Shown here: positions 21,306 through 33,476 of the stretch, piece by piece
How positions within the stretch are numbered: position 1 is the first letter of the stretch
How the letters are laid out: each line of letters opens with the position of its first letter
Assembly (NCBI GenBank): GCA_037954665.1
Contig: JBBMOL010000301.1
Location: 434,001-498,000, forward strand
Reading direction: 5' to 3'
DNA: 64,000 nucleotides
From: Laguncularia racemosa
Taxonomy: Eukaryota; Streptophyta; Magnoliopsida; Myrtales; Combretaceae
Notes under the pieces: model-generated
The model's input: the letters and a program-made list of their open reading frames with translations, nothing else
What the model was told of the DNA's origin: nothing
Databases searched by the model: none
Program-made: the position numbers and the translations under genes

Positions 21306-22480
21306 CTGTATGCAACAATACAAGGGTGGTTCTTCCTCTCCACTCTAGATTTTGTAGTATTTGTCAAATTACAAGTGTGCTTGCTTCGCACAGATACATT
21401 GTTAAAAGATGCCTTATGGACCCTTAAAGTGTAAGATGCCATTGATGTGGGTAAAATTTTTCAAGTTTACCACAAAAGCTGCATTAAGATGCATTAACTA
21501 TACCTTGATGTGAGTGCACTAGCCAACTCATGTTTCTTCCTCCTCATTATACAGGGAATGGATTTCTTAATAACTTGAACATTTAAGTTGTCTTCCGTAG
21601 CTTGAAAGGGAACTTTAGAGGCTAGAGTTGTAAGTGCAACTACTTAGTGATTATTTGATCATTCGGTATGCTTACATCTTACTGGATTGAATTTTCCAAT
21701 TAGAGTTTGCACCACAACCCTACAATAAACAAGTGTGGGCTCTTTGAGGGTAAATTCACCATTAACTTGTTTGATGATTAGATTCAAATCACCACGTATA
21801 CACAAATAAGATGCTCTAGCATTTTGGGTTAATATGAGTCTAAGCATAATAGCTTTGTATTCAACTTCATTATTTGTATAATGGAAGTCTAGTTTGAAGG
21901 CTAAAGGTATCTCTTAACCTTCAAAGGATTTCAACACCATCCCAACTCCTTATCTAGTGCTATTAGAGGAGCCATCAAACTGCACTTACCCATCCAACTC
22001 CACTTACATGGAGTCTTCATAAAATTCTTCTAGGATGGTATTTATGGCATAGGTTCTTAGTACTATGAGAAACTAAGCTAGTAGGTTTGTTAGAGCATAA
22101 GACTTCATACCCTTAGCAACATGGTTGTGGTGTCGAATTCTAATAGAAGCAGCTACTTTGCAATCTATCTTGATAAGGCCAAATGTGATAGTAGCTATTT
22201 TATCATATTAAAGTGAGTGTTAAGGTTGACTTTATGTATCAAGAAGTAGTGATGTAACTTTTATGTGCCGAATGCCAGCATAAAACAATGCTTCTCACAT
22301 GCTAGATAATTGACTTCACTCCTTTGGGGAGATTGGCTTAAGTAGTGTATAAGTTGTCCCTTACCATCAAGTTCTTGTCCTAATAAAGCCCTAGTGGACT
22401 TGTTGGTAGATGTCAAGTAGAGAATCATCGATAATTTTTAACAGGCATTGTCATTGTTTATGGAGAGGTGAGTATCTCCT
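21306..22480 (-). pseudogene. H1 RNase H and archaeal-type RNase H
   Basis: Read leftward: an RNase H segment (GQLIHYLSQ, VNYLACEKHCF), then a second RNase H with LDFHYTNNEVEYKAIMLRL (catalytic Glu) and IRGDLNLIIKQVNGEF (the catalytic Asp kept in RGDL). A linker resembling the tail before integrase follows (ALASYTLRVHKASFNN). The second domain is the archaeal-type RNase H that marks the Tat lineage. Many stops. The LTR remnant abuts it at 21305. Confidence 0.72.
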
Positions 22481-23500
22481 TTATCTTTTGAATAGTCCCC
22501 ACTTATGATTGCCCCTACTCAAGTAATGCTCCCTTCCTCAAAAGTTGTTATAGGAGATGAGAGATCATAGCTAATGCAAGGATGAGTTGCTTAATATAGG
22601 AGACTTTCCTGTAAAAGTTTTTAATTCCTTAAGATTGGTAGGTGAGAGCATACATTGTATGGCTTGCACCTTTATTGGATATACATCAATTCCTTTCCAG
22701 TGAACAACAAATATGAGAAATCTTCTCGATGCTACACTAAAGATGAATTTAAAGGGTTCATGTGAAACTTATACAACTCGCATCTCTTGAAGATCTATAA
22801 ATGTAGAGAATGATTTGGAACCTACCTTGACTTAATGACTATATCATCAACATAGTCTTCCATAATGTCATACATCATATCATCGAAGATGGCAGCCATT
22901 GCCTTTTGATAAGTAGCTCCTACATTTTTAAGCTTAAAGGGCATAATAGTATAATGGAAATTTCTAACTAGTCTCTTGAAGGTGGTGTACTCAGCATCTC
23001 CAATAGTTAACTTGATATGATTGTAGCCAGTAAAACCATTCATAAACAAGAACAATTCATGTCTTATTGTAGCATCTACTAAGGTGTTAATATTTGGTAG
23101 TGGAAAGTCATCATTTGGGCAAGCCTTGTTGAGATCATGAAAGTTTATACAAACTTGTATTTGACCATTCTTTTTTCTCGTTGGCATGATATTAGCTAGC
23201 CATGTAGGATGCTCAATTGACTTGATGAAGCTAACTTGGAGAAACTTTTCAATCTTCTCTTTGATTTAGGCTTCAACTTTTGGGAAAAGATCTATTGTCC
23301 CTACTTCACCAATTTGACCTCGGTTACAATGTTTAACTTGTGTACCACTAAAATGGGGTCTAGTCCTAGCATCTTATTATACATCCATGTAAACACATCT
23401 CTACAATCTCTTAACAATTTTACTAGGTAGACCTTAATCTCTTGCAAGAAACTCTTGCTAATAAAGATGGGTTTTAGAGACTCCCCTAGTCCCATTAGGT
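22481..23500 (-). pseudogene. H1 reverse transcriptase
   Basis: An open stretch at 22822-23187 gives CINFHDLNKACPNDDFPLPN, then FMNGFTGYNHIKL, then KNVGATYQKAM and YVDDIVIKS. The YVDD pair of the active site is intact. In the first motif FMDGF has become FMNGF, which removes a catalytic Asp (G to A on the coding strand). Upstream, IKSIEHPTWLAN and the earlier VKLLRDCRDVFTW leader to RT are recognisable at 23190-23495. This is the polymerase core that would copy element RNA to cDNA. Here it is inactive. Confidence 0.85.
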
Positions 23501-24260
23501 TTAACTTTTCAATTTCCTTAGCTTGAGGCTTTTGTTGATCTTGTATCTTTGGAGGGGCATGTTAGGTTTCTTGTATTAGGTATGGGATCTCTAGGAGACA
23601 AGCAAACTTCCTTAGATCCATCTTCTTTAGATCTCACAGACCATCATAAGTAATACACCCTTTGCCCATTAACTCTAACAAAACTTTTAATCTCATCAAC
23701 TTCTCTTCTCCTTCTCTTGCCCCTGTAGGAACCACACATCTTCTTTTTTTGTTCTTCTTCTTAGTTTTCTTCCCAAGTGGGAAGTGGTATTCCAGATGAC
23801 TTTATGATAGCTATTCTCTCCCTTCTCAACATATCCATCGAAGAAGTTAGCTTAAAAGAGATATGACTCATTGTACTCAAATGGATTTTTCATGGCGAGA
23901 ATAAAAATATCTTTCCCTTTCTAGTGACCTTTGATGCACTTATGCCATATTGAAGGTATGAGATTGTGATCATGCAGCCACTTCCTTCCAACGAGAAGAT
24001 GGTAAGATATGAGCGCATCATTCACATGGAGTCATGTGAAGCCCCGTATAGGACTGGCTTTAAAGTCCACATTTACATATTGTACTATGTTTGTAGATGC
24101 ATTAGTGAAATTGTTCACAACAATAGGCTGCCTCACTAAGCACCAGTTGTCCATCCCTATAGCCTTTAATGTAGAAATTAACATTATCTTTATGGAAGAT
24201 TCATTATCAATGAATGCTCTCTTAATTGGGTGACCATTAAGCACACTCTCCACATATAAA
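23501..24260 (-). pseudogene. H1 protease and protease-RT linker
   Basis: At 24032-24253 the protein reads NGHPIKRAFIDNESSIKIM, the retropepsin motif of Tat elements (usually FIDNGSS; Gly is changed to Glu). STLKAIGMDNWCLVRQPIVV and YVNVDFKASPIRGFT follow. Further left, VGRKWLHDHNLIPS and KGKDIFILAMKNPFEYNES are the usual C-terminal end, then a variable Lys-rich linker to RT. Position and order fit gag-PR-RT. Confidence 0.78.
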
Positions 24261-24730
24261 GGATGGTTATGGTTAGGATTCTACACATACATGCTAGCAT
24301 CTGCAAAGAGTATGGCATTCTCATGTGTGTGCCATTCTTTTTATAGGTTACACCATGCTACATTCTTCATATTGTCTTTGGGAGATTTAAGTGAGTGCAA
24401 TTGTAATTGTAAGTTATGCATCTTCATTGAATCCTATCAAATTAAAAAATCTTCTAAAGTTGGTAGTCTTCATAATGGGGACAACCATAGGTAGGCATGT
24501 ACCTTAATCCTTCTTAGTTGGAGTTTCTTGTTCTTCATATGCCTCAATTAGCGATGCATCTCCTTCTTCAATCCTAAGATCATGAGTCATAGTATTTGTA
24601 GTACCTTTCTAAGCATTATGTGCAAGGAGTGGATTGTTACAAACATCATTATTTATATGACAAGTTCTTCATTACAGACTCAATCATTAAAAGTTTTCTT
24701 TAAGGTCCAACACTTTTTTGTGGGATGACC
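24261..24730 (-). pseudogene. H1 gag, C-terminal part with zinc-knuckle relic
   Basis: Leftward translation from 24730 gives IGHPTKKCWTLKKTFND, the zinc-binding end of Tat gag, then a decayed linker to protease. The N-terminal part that should precede it on the minus strand is found at 26405-27095 in the opposite orientation, the basis for calling an inversion. Confidence 0.7.
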
Positions 24731-24737
24731 GATTTCC

Positions 24738-26384
24738 TATCATTCTTCATCAACATAGTAATAATATTCTCTCCTATACTCATCCACATAATGTCCCACT
24801 AAGTTCTCATGTTCATCATAATCTATGTGTTCATCATTTTCACCTGCAACTAAAAAAACAAGTAAAGGGGAATAAGTTTAAGCTCAGCACATGAATACTG
24901 CACCAACATACGCATGCTACACAATAACAATATCACATGCATCTATGCAATAGTAATCTACAACACCTCAATTCATCAAGTTATTTATCATCATTTAATT
25001 AGCATATAACATAGAGGTACTCATGACCTTGATACACATACAATATTTACATATATATATAGTTCTAATGGAAATTGTCACTATAGGCCTTCTTTAACCT
25101 TAATCTACCTTAAATCATTTTGATACACGACTCCACTAAGGACAACATGCCATACTAATCATCGAGATGCCCCCTAGGGATCTACTACTATGAGCTCCTA
25201 TGCCAAGCCAAGCATTAGTAACATACACACTAAACTCCATCAATCAATTAAGTTCATTAATCATTTAAAATCATTATCTACTCATAATTATTAAACAACT
25301 ACCTAGCAAGCACAACCAACAAAACAAGGTAAACACGTACCTAGAGGGATGTTCCTACTGTAGACCCTTGAGTCTCTAAGAAAAGGAAGCAAACTTACTC
25401 AATTACAAAGAACCACATTTAGTTATATCCTATAAGTAATCTAGGTTTACTAATTGATTAGGTATATTCTAATTGTATAATTCCCTTCGTAATGCTTGGT
25501 TATATTTATCTCATAATTTAGGATTGAAATAAAATCAAATGGGAGGTGTTCTTGGTTGAGATAGTCGTGGAAAAGGCTATATAGAGGAGCACAAGCTAGA
25601 GCATGGTCATATTAATGGCCATGTATCATTCTATAAAAATTACCACTTCAACATGCCTAAGTACAGAGTTGTACTATGGCCATATACCTTATTGTTCCCT
25701 CCCGTAATTCTAATTAGGTAAGTACTCGGGTGGGTACTTAACTGTATGCAATACTCTTCATCACAAACCTCAATTTCCTTCTCCAATTTTGTTCCTAATC
25801 CTAATCCTAATTTCTATTATTCTCATTCTAATTTACTATCGTATTCCATAATTCAAATGCAAAAATTGGAATCTAGTGCACTTGATTCAGATTATGGTCA
25901 GAATCCCTCAATTCGTTTGATCCTATGCTTGTTCCAACCCATCTTTTGATCCTATCTCTATTAACACACCAAAGTCACTTTATACGTATATGTTCATCAT
26001 TAGAATAAAATCTTTTTTATTTTTAGAAACCTCACATGTTAGCTCTTGGACTAACATCATGATTCTCCCTCAGGTCACTTGTGTCCTTTGTGAGCTCTCT
26101 CTTTCTTTAGCTTTGTATTTACAAGTGTACAAATGAGGGAAAAAAAAAAAAGAGAAACCTTAGGTTTGTGCATCTTTTATACCTTAGCTAAGAAAAGACT
26201 AATTTGCCCCTATCCAATCATCTTATTTACTTGATTGCCCTTAGTTATGTATTTATTATATGATTATTTTATTTAATAATTATGAATGTGTGCATATACA
26301 TATAATATATCCCATATCATTAGTGTTTTGTTGCAAAGCTTTACCCTAAGGACTATGTTAGTATTATGTTAATGTTGTTAATGG
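24738..26384 (-). repeat. H2 5' LTR, main part, inverted
   Basis: 24738-25656 is the reverse complement of 47445-48357 plus 63360-63382. Shared blocks include the CAGGTGAAAATGA region, a TATATATA stretch and AATCCTAAATTATGAGATAA. Beyond 25656 the sequence to a 19-A run (about 26385-26404) has no match in the window and is assigned by position only. Confidence 0.7.
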
Positions 26385-26404
26385 CAAAAAAAAAAAAAAA
26401 AAAA

Positions 26405-27095
26405 GAGTACCAAAGAACATTTACTTAAATTTATTGAGACTTTGGAGGTATTCAAGCTTAAGGATGGCTTAAAACTTAAAGAGTTCTCTGAGTCACTAGC
26501 TGAGAAGGCACACACCTAGTATGTCAATCTCCTCGCATAGTCAGTTGATTCGTAGGAGATTATGTGCAAGCTATTCCTAAAGAAATTCTTTTCTACCCAG
26601 GAGTGGATCACGATAATGAATATAAGAAGAACAAGAAAAAAGCTAAAAGAAGTCCTAATGAACTATATAGAACATTTTAGAAAGCGCACCATGGATATCC
26701 ATGATGTATGTGACAATAGAGAACTAGTGAAGAGCTGTATGTAGGAAATGTTCACTAAGTATGTAATTCACTAAGAAAATCTCAACTTAATTTCTTTCTC
26801 TATACTTGTTGAGATCGTAAGAAAAGTTGACAACTCCATTGCAAGGCAATGAAGAGGAAATGAAAGATTTAGGAAATGAGCAATGTCTTCTAGCTCGGCC
26901 CAAGTTGAGACTTCTAAAGACAACAAGAAGCTAAGAAATGACAAATTACAAGGCTTTAGATTAGCTTTTTCATTATCATGCCCAATGGGAAAGGTACATG
27001 CCCTACTTGACCAACAGTTGCAAGATGGGAATATTAAGCTCCCAAGGGTAGACCATTTACCAACTCAAAATGAGAAGAGTAATCCTAAATTCTAT
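26405..27095 (+). pseudogene. H1 gag N-terminal part, inverted
   Basis: The plus-strand protein reads TKEHLLKFIETLEVFKLKDG, then CKLFLKKFFSTQEWITIM, then YIEHFRKRTMDIHDVCDNRE, the core of a Tat-type gag. It ends KLPRVDHLPTQNEKSNPKFYC just where LTR sequence begins. In intact Tat gags such a stretch is followed by a zinc-binding HPTKxCW motif, which here lies at 24700-24730 on the other strand. Several stops interrupt it. Confidence 0.78.
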
Positions 27096-27362
27096 TGTTA
27101 GACTTTTATTTGTATTAACTATTATATGATGATAGATATTTATTCTAGTTTTGAGATTGGAGTTAAATATATTTGTTTAAAGTAATGCGATTAGAATGAC
27201 TCATCTGAGAGTTGTTCATTTCTATGATTGAAGCAATATTACTATGAATGTAATGTGGAAGAGAGCAAGTTTAAAGTTGTATGAAGATTTAGAGTCTTAG
27301 CATGTCGCTATGTAGTAGTGACATGTGGTGAGATGTAATGTTCTAGGTTTTGGGGCATTATA
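27094..27362 (+). repeat. H2 5' LTR, terminal part
   Basis: Aligns with 63440-63707, from ATTGTTAGACTTTT to GGGGCATTATA (CA of the canonical end changed to TA). The rest of this LTR is the inverted piece at 24738-26384. Confidence 0.82.
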
Positions 27363-27874
27363 GATTAAGAGATATTTGAGCTTATGTTTGATGATCCTTA
27401 GAACCTAGGTTATGATCCATAGAAATATGTTTGTAATCTATAGACCTAAGGTTGATAATCTTTAGAAATTAGGTGATGATTAATAAGTATAAGGTTCAAT
27501 CAGTAGAAAGTAAGTTGGAATCATTAGAAGGATTAAGTACTTAATCTATAGAACAATAAGAAATAACGAGAGTGGGAAAACTACAGGATGATTATTATAT
27601 TACTTTACTCATTTTTTTTTATATAATTGTAGTTTCTTGCATATTCTTGTTTATTTATGTATACATATGTATAAATGTCTAGGCTTAAGTATATATGGAT
27701 GTATACTATCACTGGCTCCCTATACTAACTCCGACTTGTGGAATCATTTTGTTGTCTCATGTTTAATAGAATGCTTCTCGAAAGGAACATCGGTTAGGGC
27801 TCATCTGGTGCAAGATAGGGTAGGGATGCTTCAGAGGAAAGGTATACTCAAGGATTACCTTAGTAGGGAGCCTT
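27363..27874 (+). other. H2 leader
   Basis: Repetitive AT-rich leader with short direct repeats based on ATCTATAGACCTAAGG and ATCNTTAGAA. No clear initiator-Met primer site remains after 27362. Confidence 0.55.
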
Positions 27875-28502
27875 AGAGCAAGCTAATGTTACACCTACCC
27901 AACTACTAAAGATTGTCAATGCTCTAGTGGAATGTTGGCATAATAGCAATAGTAGGCTATGAGACTTGTCAGGCTTGTAGAAGAACCATGTGGATTAGAC
28001 AAATTTATCCAATTGGCTAAGGAATTTCATCCATGGGTTGATGATCCAATAGAGGCCGAGCATGAGATCAATTAAAGAGAAAAGACATTTAAAGCCTTCA
28101 TGGTGCTAGAAGATAGAAAAGTGAAGTTTGATACTTATATGCTGAAGGGATCAACTACTGATTGGTGGACTAGTATGTCTAGGTTAACAAGAGCTCCTAT
28201 TCAATGACATAGGTTTAAGGAGCTTTTCTATGAGAAATACTTTCTTAGTAACATTAGGGGAAAGATGGAGGTTGAGTACTATAATTGCTAGTAGGTAATC
28301 AGACTATGGAAGCATATGAAGTGGACTTAAACTGCTTAATCAAATTCCTACAACAATTAATGAGAATTGATGATGCCTCAAGAGTAAGAAGGTTTATGAG
28401 AGGCCTAGAGCCTACCCTCTAACATGAAGTGGGAGCCTTCTAGTTAACTACTTATGCATAGGTAGTTGATAAGGCAAAGTATTTGGAGCAAGATAGGAGA
28501 AT
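27875..28502 (+). pseudogene. H2 gag, N-terminal part
   Basis: The fragments KEFHPWVDDPIEAEHEI, TFKAFMVLEDRKVKFDTYML, STTDWWTSMSRL and RFKELFYEKYFLSNIRGKM are those of a Tekay/Del gag core. The end KAKYLEQDRR passes in frame into EEQLSHRSG at 33482 once G2 and one copy of agaat are removed. Frequent stops. Gag would form particles and bind RNA. Confidence 0.8.
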
Positions 28503-29486
28503 TGATGGGAATCTACCCAGCGATCTTGATGGACAGGGAACTTGATTTGGATGATGATACACTTGCATATACATATATATATATATATTTTATCTAATAA
28601 AAAGTTTAAATGGTAATCTAGCAAGTATAACAATCATTCTTCACGAGATGCTACATGAACTTCACTATTAGTCAAATTAGGGACATCATCGGATTCACAT
28701 GCAGTGGCCTGCCGTGATCAACATTGACTCAACGAACTGGCTCTTTAAAGATTATTATCTTATGTACTTGTAATTTATTTTGTAAGCTTTTGGGACATTT
28801 TATTTGGTTGTATTTGGTGACTAAGGACCAGCACCCTTTAGTGTTGTAGTTGTAATTGTTTAGTCATTTTAACCATAAAGGGAGCAAGTATAAATACTTG
28901 CTTAAGTAGGGTTTATGTGGTAAGTGGAGAGAAAACAAAATTGCTGCCTATTTTTCGTGAGAATTAGGGTTCATACTCAAATTTTCATAATACTCTTATC
29001 AATTCTTCAAGAATTGTGGTGAGTAGCAACTTAACGATTTGTGAGTCATATAAATTCCTTTAGTTGATTCCATTTCATGTTAGTGTGCCATATCTAGTTT
29101 TGATTTGGATTGTGTTCTATTTGTTCTTGATTTCACATCATTTTTAGGATCAATTTTATCATTGGATTGCTTGCAATTTAGTGAAATTAGATCCTAAATT
29201 GTATTGTCATTGTGAAGTATTCAATTATAGTGGAATTTGCTATTTTTGCGTGGAAGCTTTTGCATAAGAGGTCCATGCCATTTTAGTCTTGTTGATCATT
29301 GGATTTCCATTTGTTCTTGTATTGAGTACTAATCCAATTGAGTACATCATCATTTGGTGTTAAGGGTATTTGATTTACAAATTGGATTAAAAATGATTTA
29401 GGGTTCACGCCATTTGTGGTGGGCTGTTGTCCAGATTTGCATCAATTGTTTGTGTGTATATGCTTTTGTCAAATTAATGCACATCA
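28503..29486 (+). repeat. G2 5' LTR
   Basis: 984 bp, TGATGGGAATCTACC to GCACATCA. TATA dyad GCAAGTATAAATACTTGC at about 28885. Only patchily similar to the G1 LTR. Confidence 0.95.
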
Positions 29487-30604
29487 TCTTTTGGTATCAA
29501 AGCTCAAGTTAAGAGAAGGGATTAGTTTTGGTTGATTTCGTTTCATGGTCAATTAGGGTTCTTAAATTTGTGATATGAAATTGTGTATGTTGTGAATTGA
29601 CTTGATTAATTATCTTGTTGAGAAGTTGAGATTTGCTGCTTGTTGAAGTGGAATTTAAGGACTTGTTGAAGCTCCTTGTTGTTGATAATTTTTGTGAAGG
29701 AAAAGGAGTAGAAGTGTATTCTTGATTCAAAATTCAGAACTTAGAAATTCCTCATTTGTGAAGGAAGTGGAAGTGTGATCCATTTCATTTTGTTTTCGAA
29801 AATAAGGTGTATAGTTGTCAATTTTCATAATTGAATTGTGTGGAGTATATGGAAGCTATTTGATTTTCAAAACACATTAAGTGGTAGAAGTTATTGTGTG
29901 TTCATTTGAATTTGAAAGTTGCTTCTTACCAATTGTGGAAAGGTTGCAATAAGTGAAACCATTTGAATTTGAATTGAGCTGCCTTTATAAAGTTGCGGTT
30001 TGAAATTGTGTTAAAGTGGAGGAGTGCAACGTCTAGAAGTGTGTGTGTATGTGTGTGTATTGCACTGTGAGTACAAAGGTGTGTGTGTGTGATGTTGTAT
30101 TTGTGTATTAAGTGAAGGGTGTATGTGTGTGGCGTTGTGTTTATGTGTATTGAGTAAAGGGGATTGCAGGTGGTGTAAGTGGTGGTGGTGAGTGCTTGCA
30201 CCGTGAGTGAGGGAAGTGAGTGGCGGTGTGAAATTGTACATTTGTGTGTGGTGTAAGGTGCTGCACATTGTGATTTATTGTAGTGTGAAACCGTAGCAAG
30301 AAAGGAAGGTTTGAGTAGTAGAATTTGAATTCAAAAAACGAACATTAAAGTGTGAAAGTAATTGAACTCATTACTTAAGCACTTGTTGGTTAAATTTAAT
30401 TTCTTAACTACTTGGAAGTGATTGTGTGTGCTTCATTTGTTTGACTTTACTTGAAGTACTAAGAATTATTTCATTGTGTTTTTGACCTCTTGTAACATGG
30501 ATTTCATTGTGTATTAGTGTGGTTGTTAAATGTGTACTTGTGACTTGGTGTTGTTGAAGGAGTGTGCTGTAAATTGTGGGATTGTACTTCTTCAAATTGC
30601 AATC
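29487..30604 (+). other. G2 leader
   Basis: Primer site at 29492-29503, then a 1.1-kb non-coding leader with a GT-rich stretch (about 30040-30260) as in G1. Confidence 0.8.
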
Positions 30605-31855
30605 ATGTTGAATGACAGTGTAAATGGGGGAATTGGCAATGAGGCTAGTAGCAGGTTGGTGGAGGCCAGGGTCATTAAACTGTAGATCAACTTCAGGAAC
30701 TTACTACTATTGTTGCTACATTAGCAACACGGATTGATAGGATGACATTGCCACAACCGCCGGTAGTAAAGTCCTTAGGTACCACCTTGAGTAGCTTAAT
30801 AAAATATCTAGAGAGAGGGAGCAGTGGGAGGAGGAAACTTGGGCAAAAGAATGGAGGGAGATCATCACCCCTATAGGGAGGAGAGGGATGATAATTTTGG
30901 GGTTAATCCTTACCCAAATAAGGATTTCAGGCTACCCAGGGTATTAGAGTATGTGAAGCTGCATATGCCTTCCTTTGATGGCAAGGGTTCATTAGATGAT
31001 TTTGGACTGGGAAGATAAGGTTGAAGGCCTTTTTGAGTGCTATGAAATTGATGACAATACCCGAGTTCGACTTGCTGCTGTTAAGTTCATAGGGTATGCC
31101 GCCTTGTGGTGGAAGAATTTAGTAATCAGCAGGTGTAGGGATGGTGAGGCTGAAATTCAAACATGGAGGGATATGAAGAGGGTTTTGAGGAAGAGGTTCA
31201 TTTTTTAACACTATAGGCAGAAAACTGTTTATGTGTCTTCAGTCTTTGAGGTAGGGAGGCAAAACAGTCGATGATTATGTGCAGGAATTTGAAACCTTGA
31301 TGATTAGAAGTGGATTAGTAGAGCCTCTAGATCAAACCCTAGCACGCTTTGTATCGGGGCTGAAATATGAGATCACATGTATAGTTGAGCTGTAGAGATA
31401 CAATACACTTGATGAGGCTATACAGCTAGCCTTGAAAGTGGAGAGACAGAGGCGATCCAACCTATTCATGGTTACTAATAGCAGGCCCAATGCTACTACC
31501 AGGCCCATGGGAGCTGATGGTCAATCAGGAGGACCAAAGGTAGTAGGTGAGTCAGTCAGGGCAGTAGATAGAGCTATCCCTAGCACAGAGAGGGAGAACA
31601 TGACCTTGGAATGGGTAAAGAGGTAATAGGACATAATGTTAGGCAGACTATGCCAGGAACCACCAGTGGGAAATTGCACCAAATTAAATGTTTTAAATGC
31701 ATGGGATTTGGGCATATGGTGGCACAGTGTCCTAATAAGAGAGTCATGACAGTTATGGAGGGTATTGGAGAAGAGGATGAGGATGAGAAGGAACCAGTCG
31801 AGCTTACAGACTCGTCTATAGCATTGCAGGAATATTATGTTGATTAGATTGCTGA
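30605..31855 (+). pseudogene. G2 gag
   Basis: It starts at ATG 30605 (MLNDSVNGGIGNEAS). The Retrotrans_gag core is clear: MPSFDGKGSLDD, LFECYEIDDNTRVRLAAVKF, GYAALWWKNLVISR, and later VEPLDQTLARFVSGLKYEI with stops and a frameshift near 31000. A zinc knuckle CFKCMGFGHMVAQC (CX2CX4HX4C) begins at 31689 and is intact. This is the RNA-packaging protein of the element. The length matches gag of related Ty3/gypsy elements, so gag itself was not shortened. Confidence 0.88.
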
Positions 31856-31879
31856 AACACAAGAGTAGGGAATAGGTGA

Positions 31880-32475
31880 TCAATATTTACCAATTAATGT
31901 GTTGCGCAGGGTTCTGACTTTATCTCTTGATGCTAGGTACAAATAGAGGGAGAACATATTCCACACTTCTTGCAGGATTAGAGGTAACCTTTGTGTACTG
32001 ATATTGATAGTGGTAATTGCACAAATGTCATATTTGCTGCATTGGTAGACAAATTACAACTATCTACTAGTCCACATCCTAGCCCTTATAACTTGCATTG
32101 GTTGGATAATCAGGGTAGTATGTATGTTACACAAAGGGCAAAGGTGCTAGTGAGTGTTGGAAAGAAATATCATGATGAGATCCTATGTGATGTGATCCCC
32201 ATGTATGCCTTTCATTTACTATTCAGTAGACCCTAGATGTTTGATAGAAAGGTGTTACATGACGGCTTCAGAAACACCTATATGTTTCGACAGGGAAGGT
32301 CTCGAATAATATTGATACCTATGTCTCCATCAAAGGTGCCCAATTTCCAAGAGCAGGTTAGGACTACTTTTGTTTCTTCTAATAATTGGGAAAATAAGGC
32401 GATAAAGGCATCCGAGTTCAGTCCAAGAAGTGACCCTCTAGATTTGAGGGCAAATCTCTCAGAGGCTCGAGGAGA
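31880..32475 (+). pseudogene. G2 protease fused to pol-tail relic
   Basis: DIDSGNCTNVIFAALVDKL carries the retropepsin motif. WLDNQGSMYVTQRAKVLVS and the C-terminal CDVIPMYAFHLL, FDRKVLHDGFRNTYMF follow. The frame then goes through PNFQEQVRTTFVSS to DPLDLRANLSEARGDDGN, which resembles the last residues of pol in the M family (DLRTNPFQEEGNDEIHD). It thus seems that a single deletion from after protease to the end of integrase created the family while keeping the polypurine tract. One stop near 32233 breaks the frame. Confidence 0.82.
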
Positions 32476-33476
32476 TGATGGGAATCTACCATGCGATCTT
32501 GATGGATAGGGAACTTGATTTAGATGATAATCCAAATCACTTACATACATACATATTTTTCTTTATCTAATAAAATTTTGAATGGTAATCTGGCATGTAC
32601 AATGATCATTCTTCATGGGATGTCACATGAACTTCACTGTTGGTTAAATTAGGGACATCATTGGATTCACATCCAATGGCTCACTGTGATCAACATTGAC
32701 TCGACGAACTAACTCTTTGAAGATTATTATCTTTTGTACTTATAATTTTTTTCTTTAAACCATTTATTTTGTATGCTTTTTAGACATTTTATTTGGTTAT
32801 ATTAGGGGACTTAGGATCGGCCACCCTTTAGTGGCATAGTTGTAATTGTTTAATCATTTTAACCCTAAAGGGAGCAAAGATAAATACTTGCTTAAGTAGG
32901 GTTTATATAGTAAGTGGAAAGAAAACAAAATTGTTGCCTAGTTTTCGTGAGAATTAGGGTTCATACTAAAATTTTCATAAAACTCTTATCAATTCTTTAA
33001 GGATTGTAGCAAGTAGCAACTTAAGGATTTGTGAGTCATATAAATTTCTTTAGTTGATTCCATTTTATGCTAGTGTGTCATATCTAGTTTTGATTTGGAT
33101 TGTGTTCTATTTATGCTTGATTTCATGTCATTTTTAGGATCAATTTTATCATTAGATTGCTTGCAATTTAGTGAAATTAGATCTTAAATTGTATTGTCAT
33201 TGTGAAGTATTCAATTATAGTGGAATTTGCTATTTTTGTGTGGAAGCTTTTGCATAAGAGGTTTATGCCATTTTAGTATTGTTGATCATTGGATTTCCAT
33301 TTATTCTTGTATTGAGTACTAATCCAATTGAGTACATCATCATTTGGTGTTAAAGGTATTTGATTTGCAGATTGGATTAAAAAAGATTTAGGGTTCACAC
33401 CATTTGTGGAGGGTTGTTGTTCGAATTTGCATCAATTGTTTGTGTGTATATGCTTTTGTCAAATTAAGACACATCA
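32476..33476 (+). repeat. G2 3' LTR
   Basis: 1001 bp, collinear with 28503-29486, ending ACACATCA before the agaat TSD. The TATA dyad has a change in the left arm (GCAAAGATAAATACTTGC). Confidence 0.95.

Larger units (their letters stand above)
24731..27096. other. 2.4-kb inverted segment
   Basis: The segment holds most of the H2 5' LTR in minus orientation followed by the H1 gag N-terminus in plus orientation. Its left edge joins H1 gag (minus) to LTR sequence at GATTTCCT (24731-24738). Its right edge joins H1 gag (plus, ...NPKFYC) to LTR sequence at ATTGTTAG (27094). Turning it round rejoins both the H1 gag and the H2 5' LTR. About 55 bp of LTR and a few gag codons are missing at the joins. 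Confidence 0.72.
28503..33476 (+). mobile_element. G2: gag-protease-only LTR retrotransposon with perfect TSD
   Basis: 4974 bp flanked by agaat (28498-28502 and 33477-33481). LTRs 28503-29486 and 32476-33476; primer site TGGTATCAAAGC (one mismatch) at 29492-29503; leader, gag (30605-31855) and protease (about 31880-32475); purine tract GAGGCTCGAGGAGA before the 3' LTR. After protease only about 235 bp remain, encoding a pol-tail relic (DPLDLRANLSEARGDDGN). There is no room or signal for RT, RNase H or integrase, so it needed help from a related autonomous element. Confidence 0.95.

Noticed and set aside
25746..25949. Open frame of 67 codons in the inverted H2 LTR
   Set aside because: No counterpart in the 3' LTR, no domain, and composed of simple Asn/Pro/Ser codon repeats.
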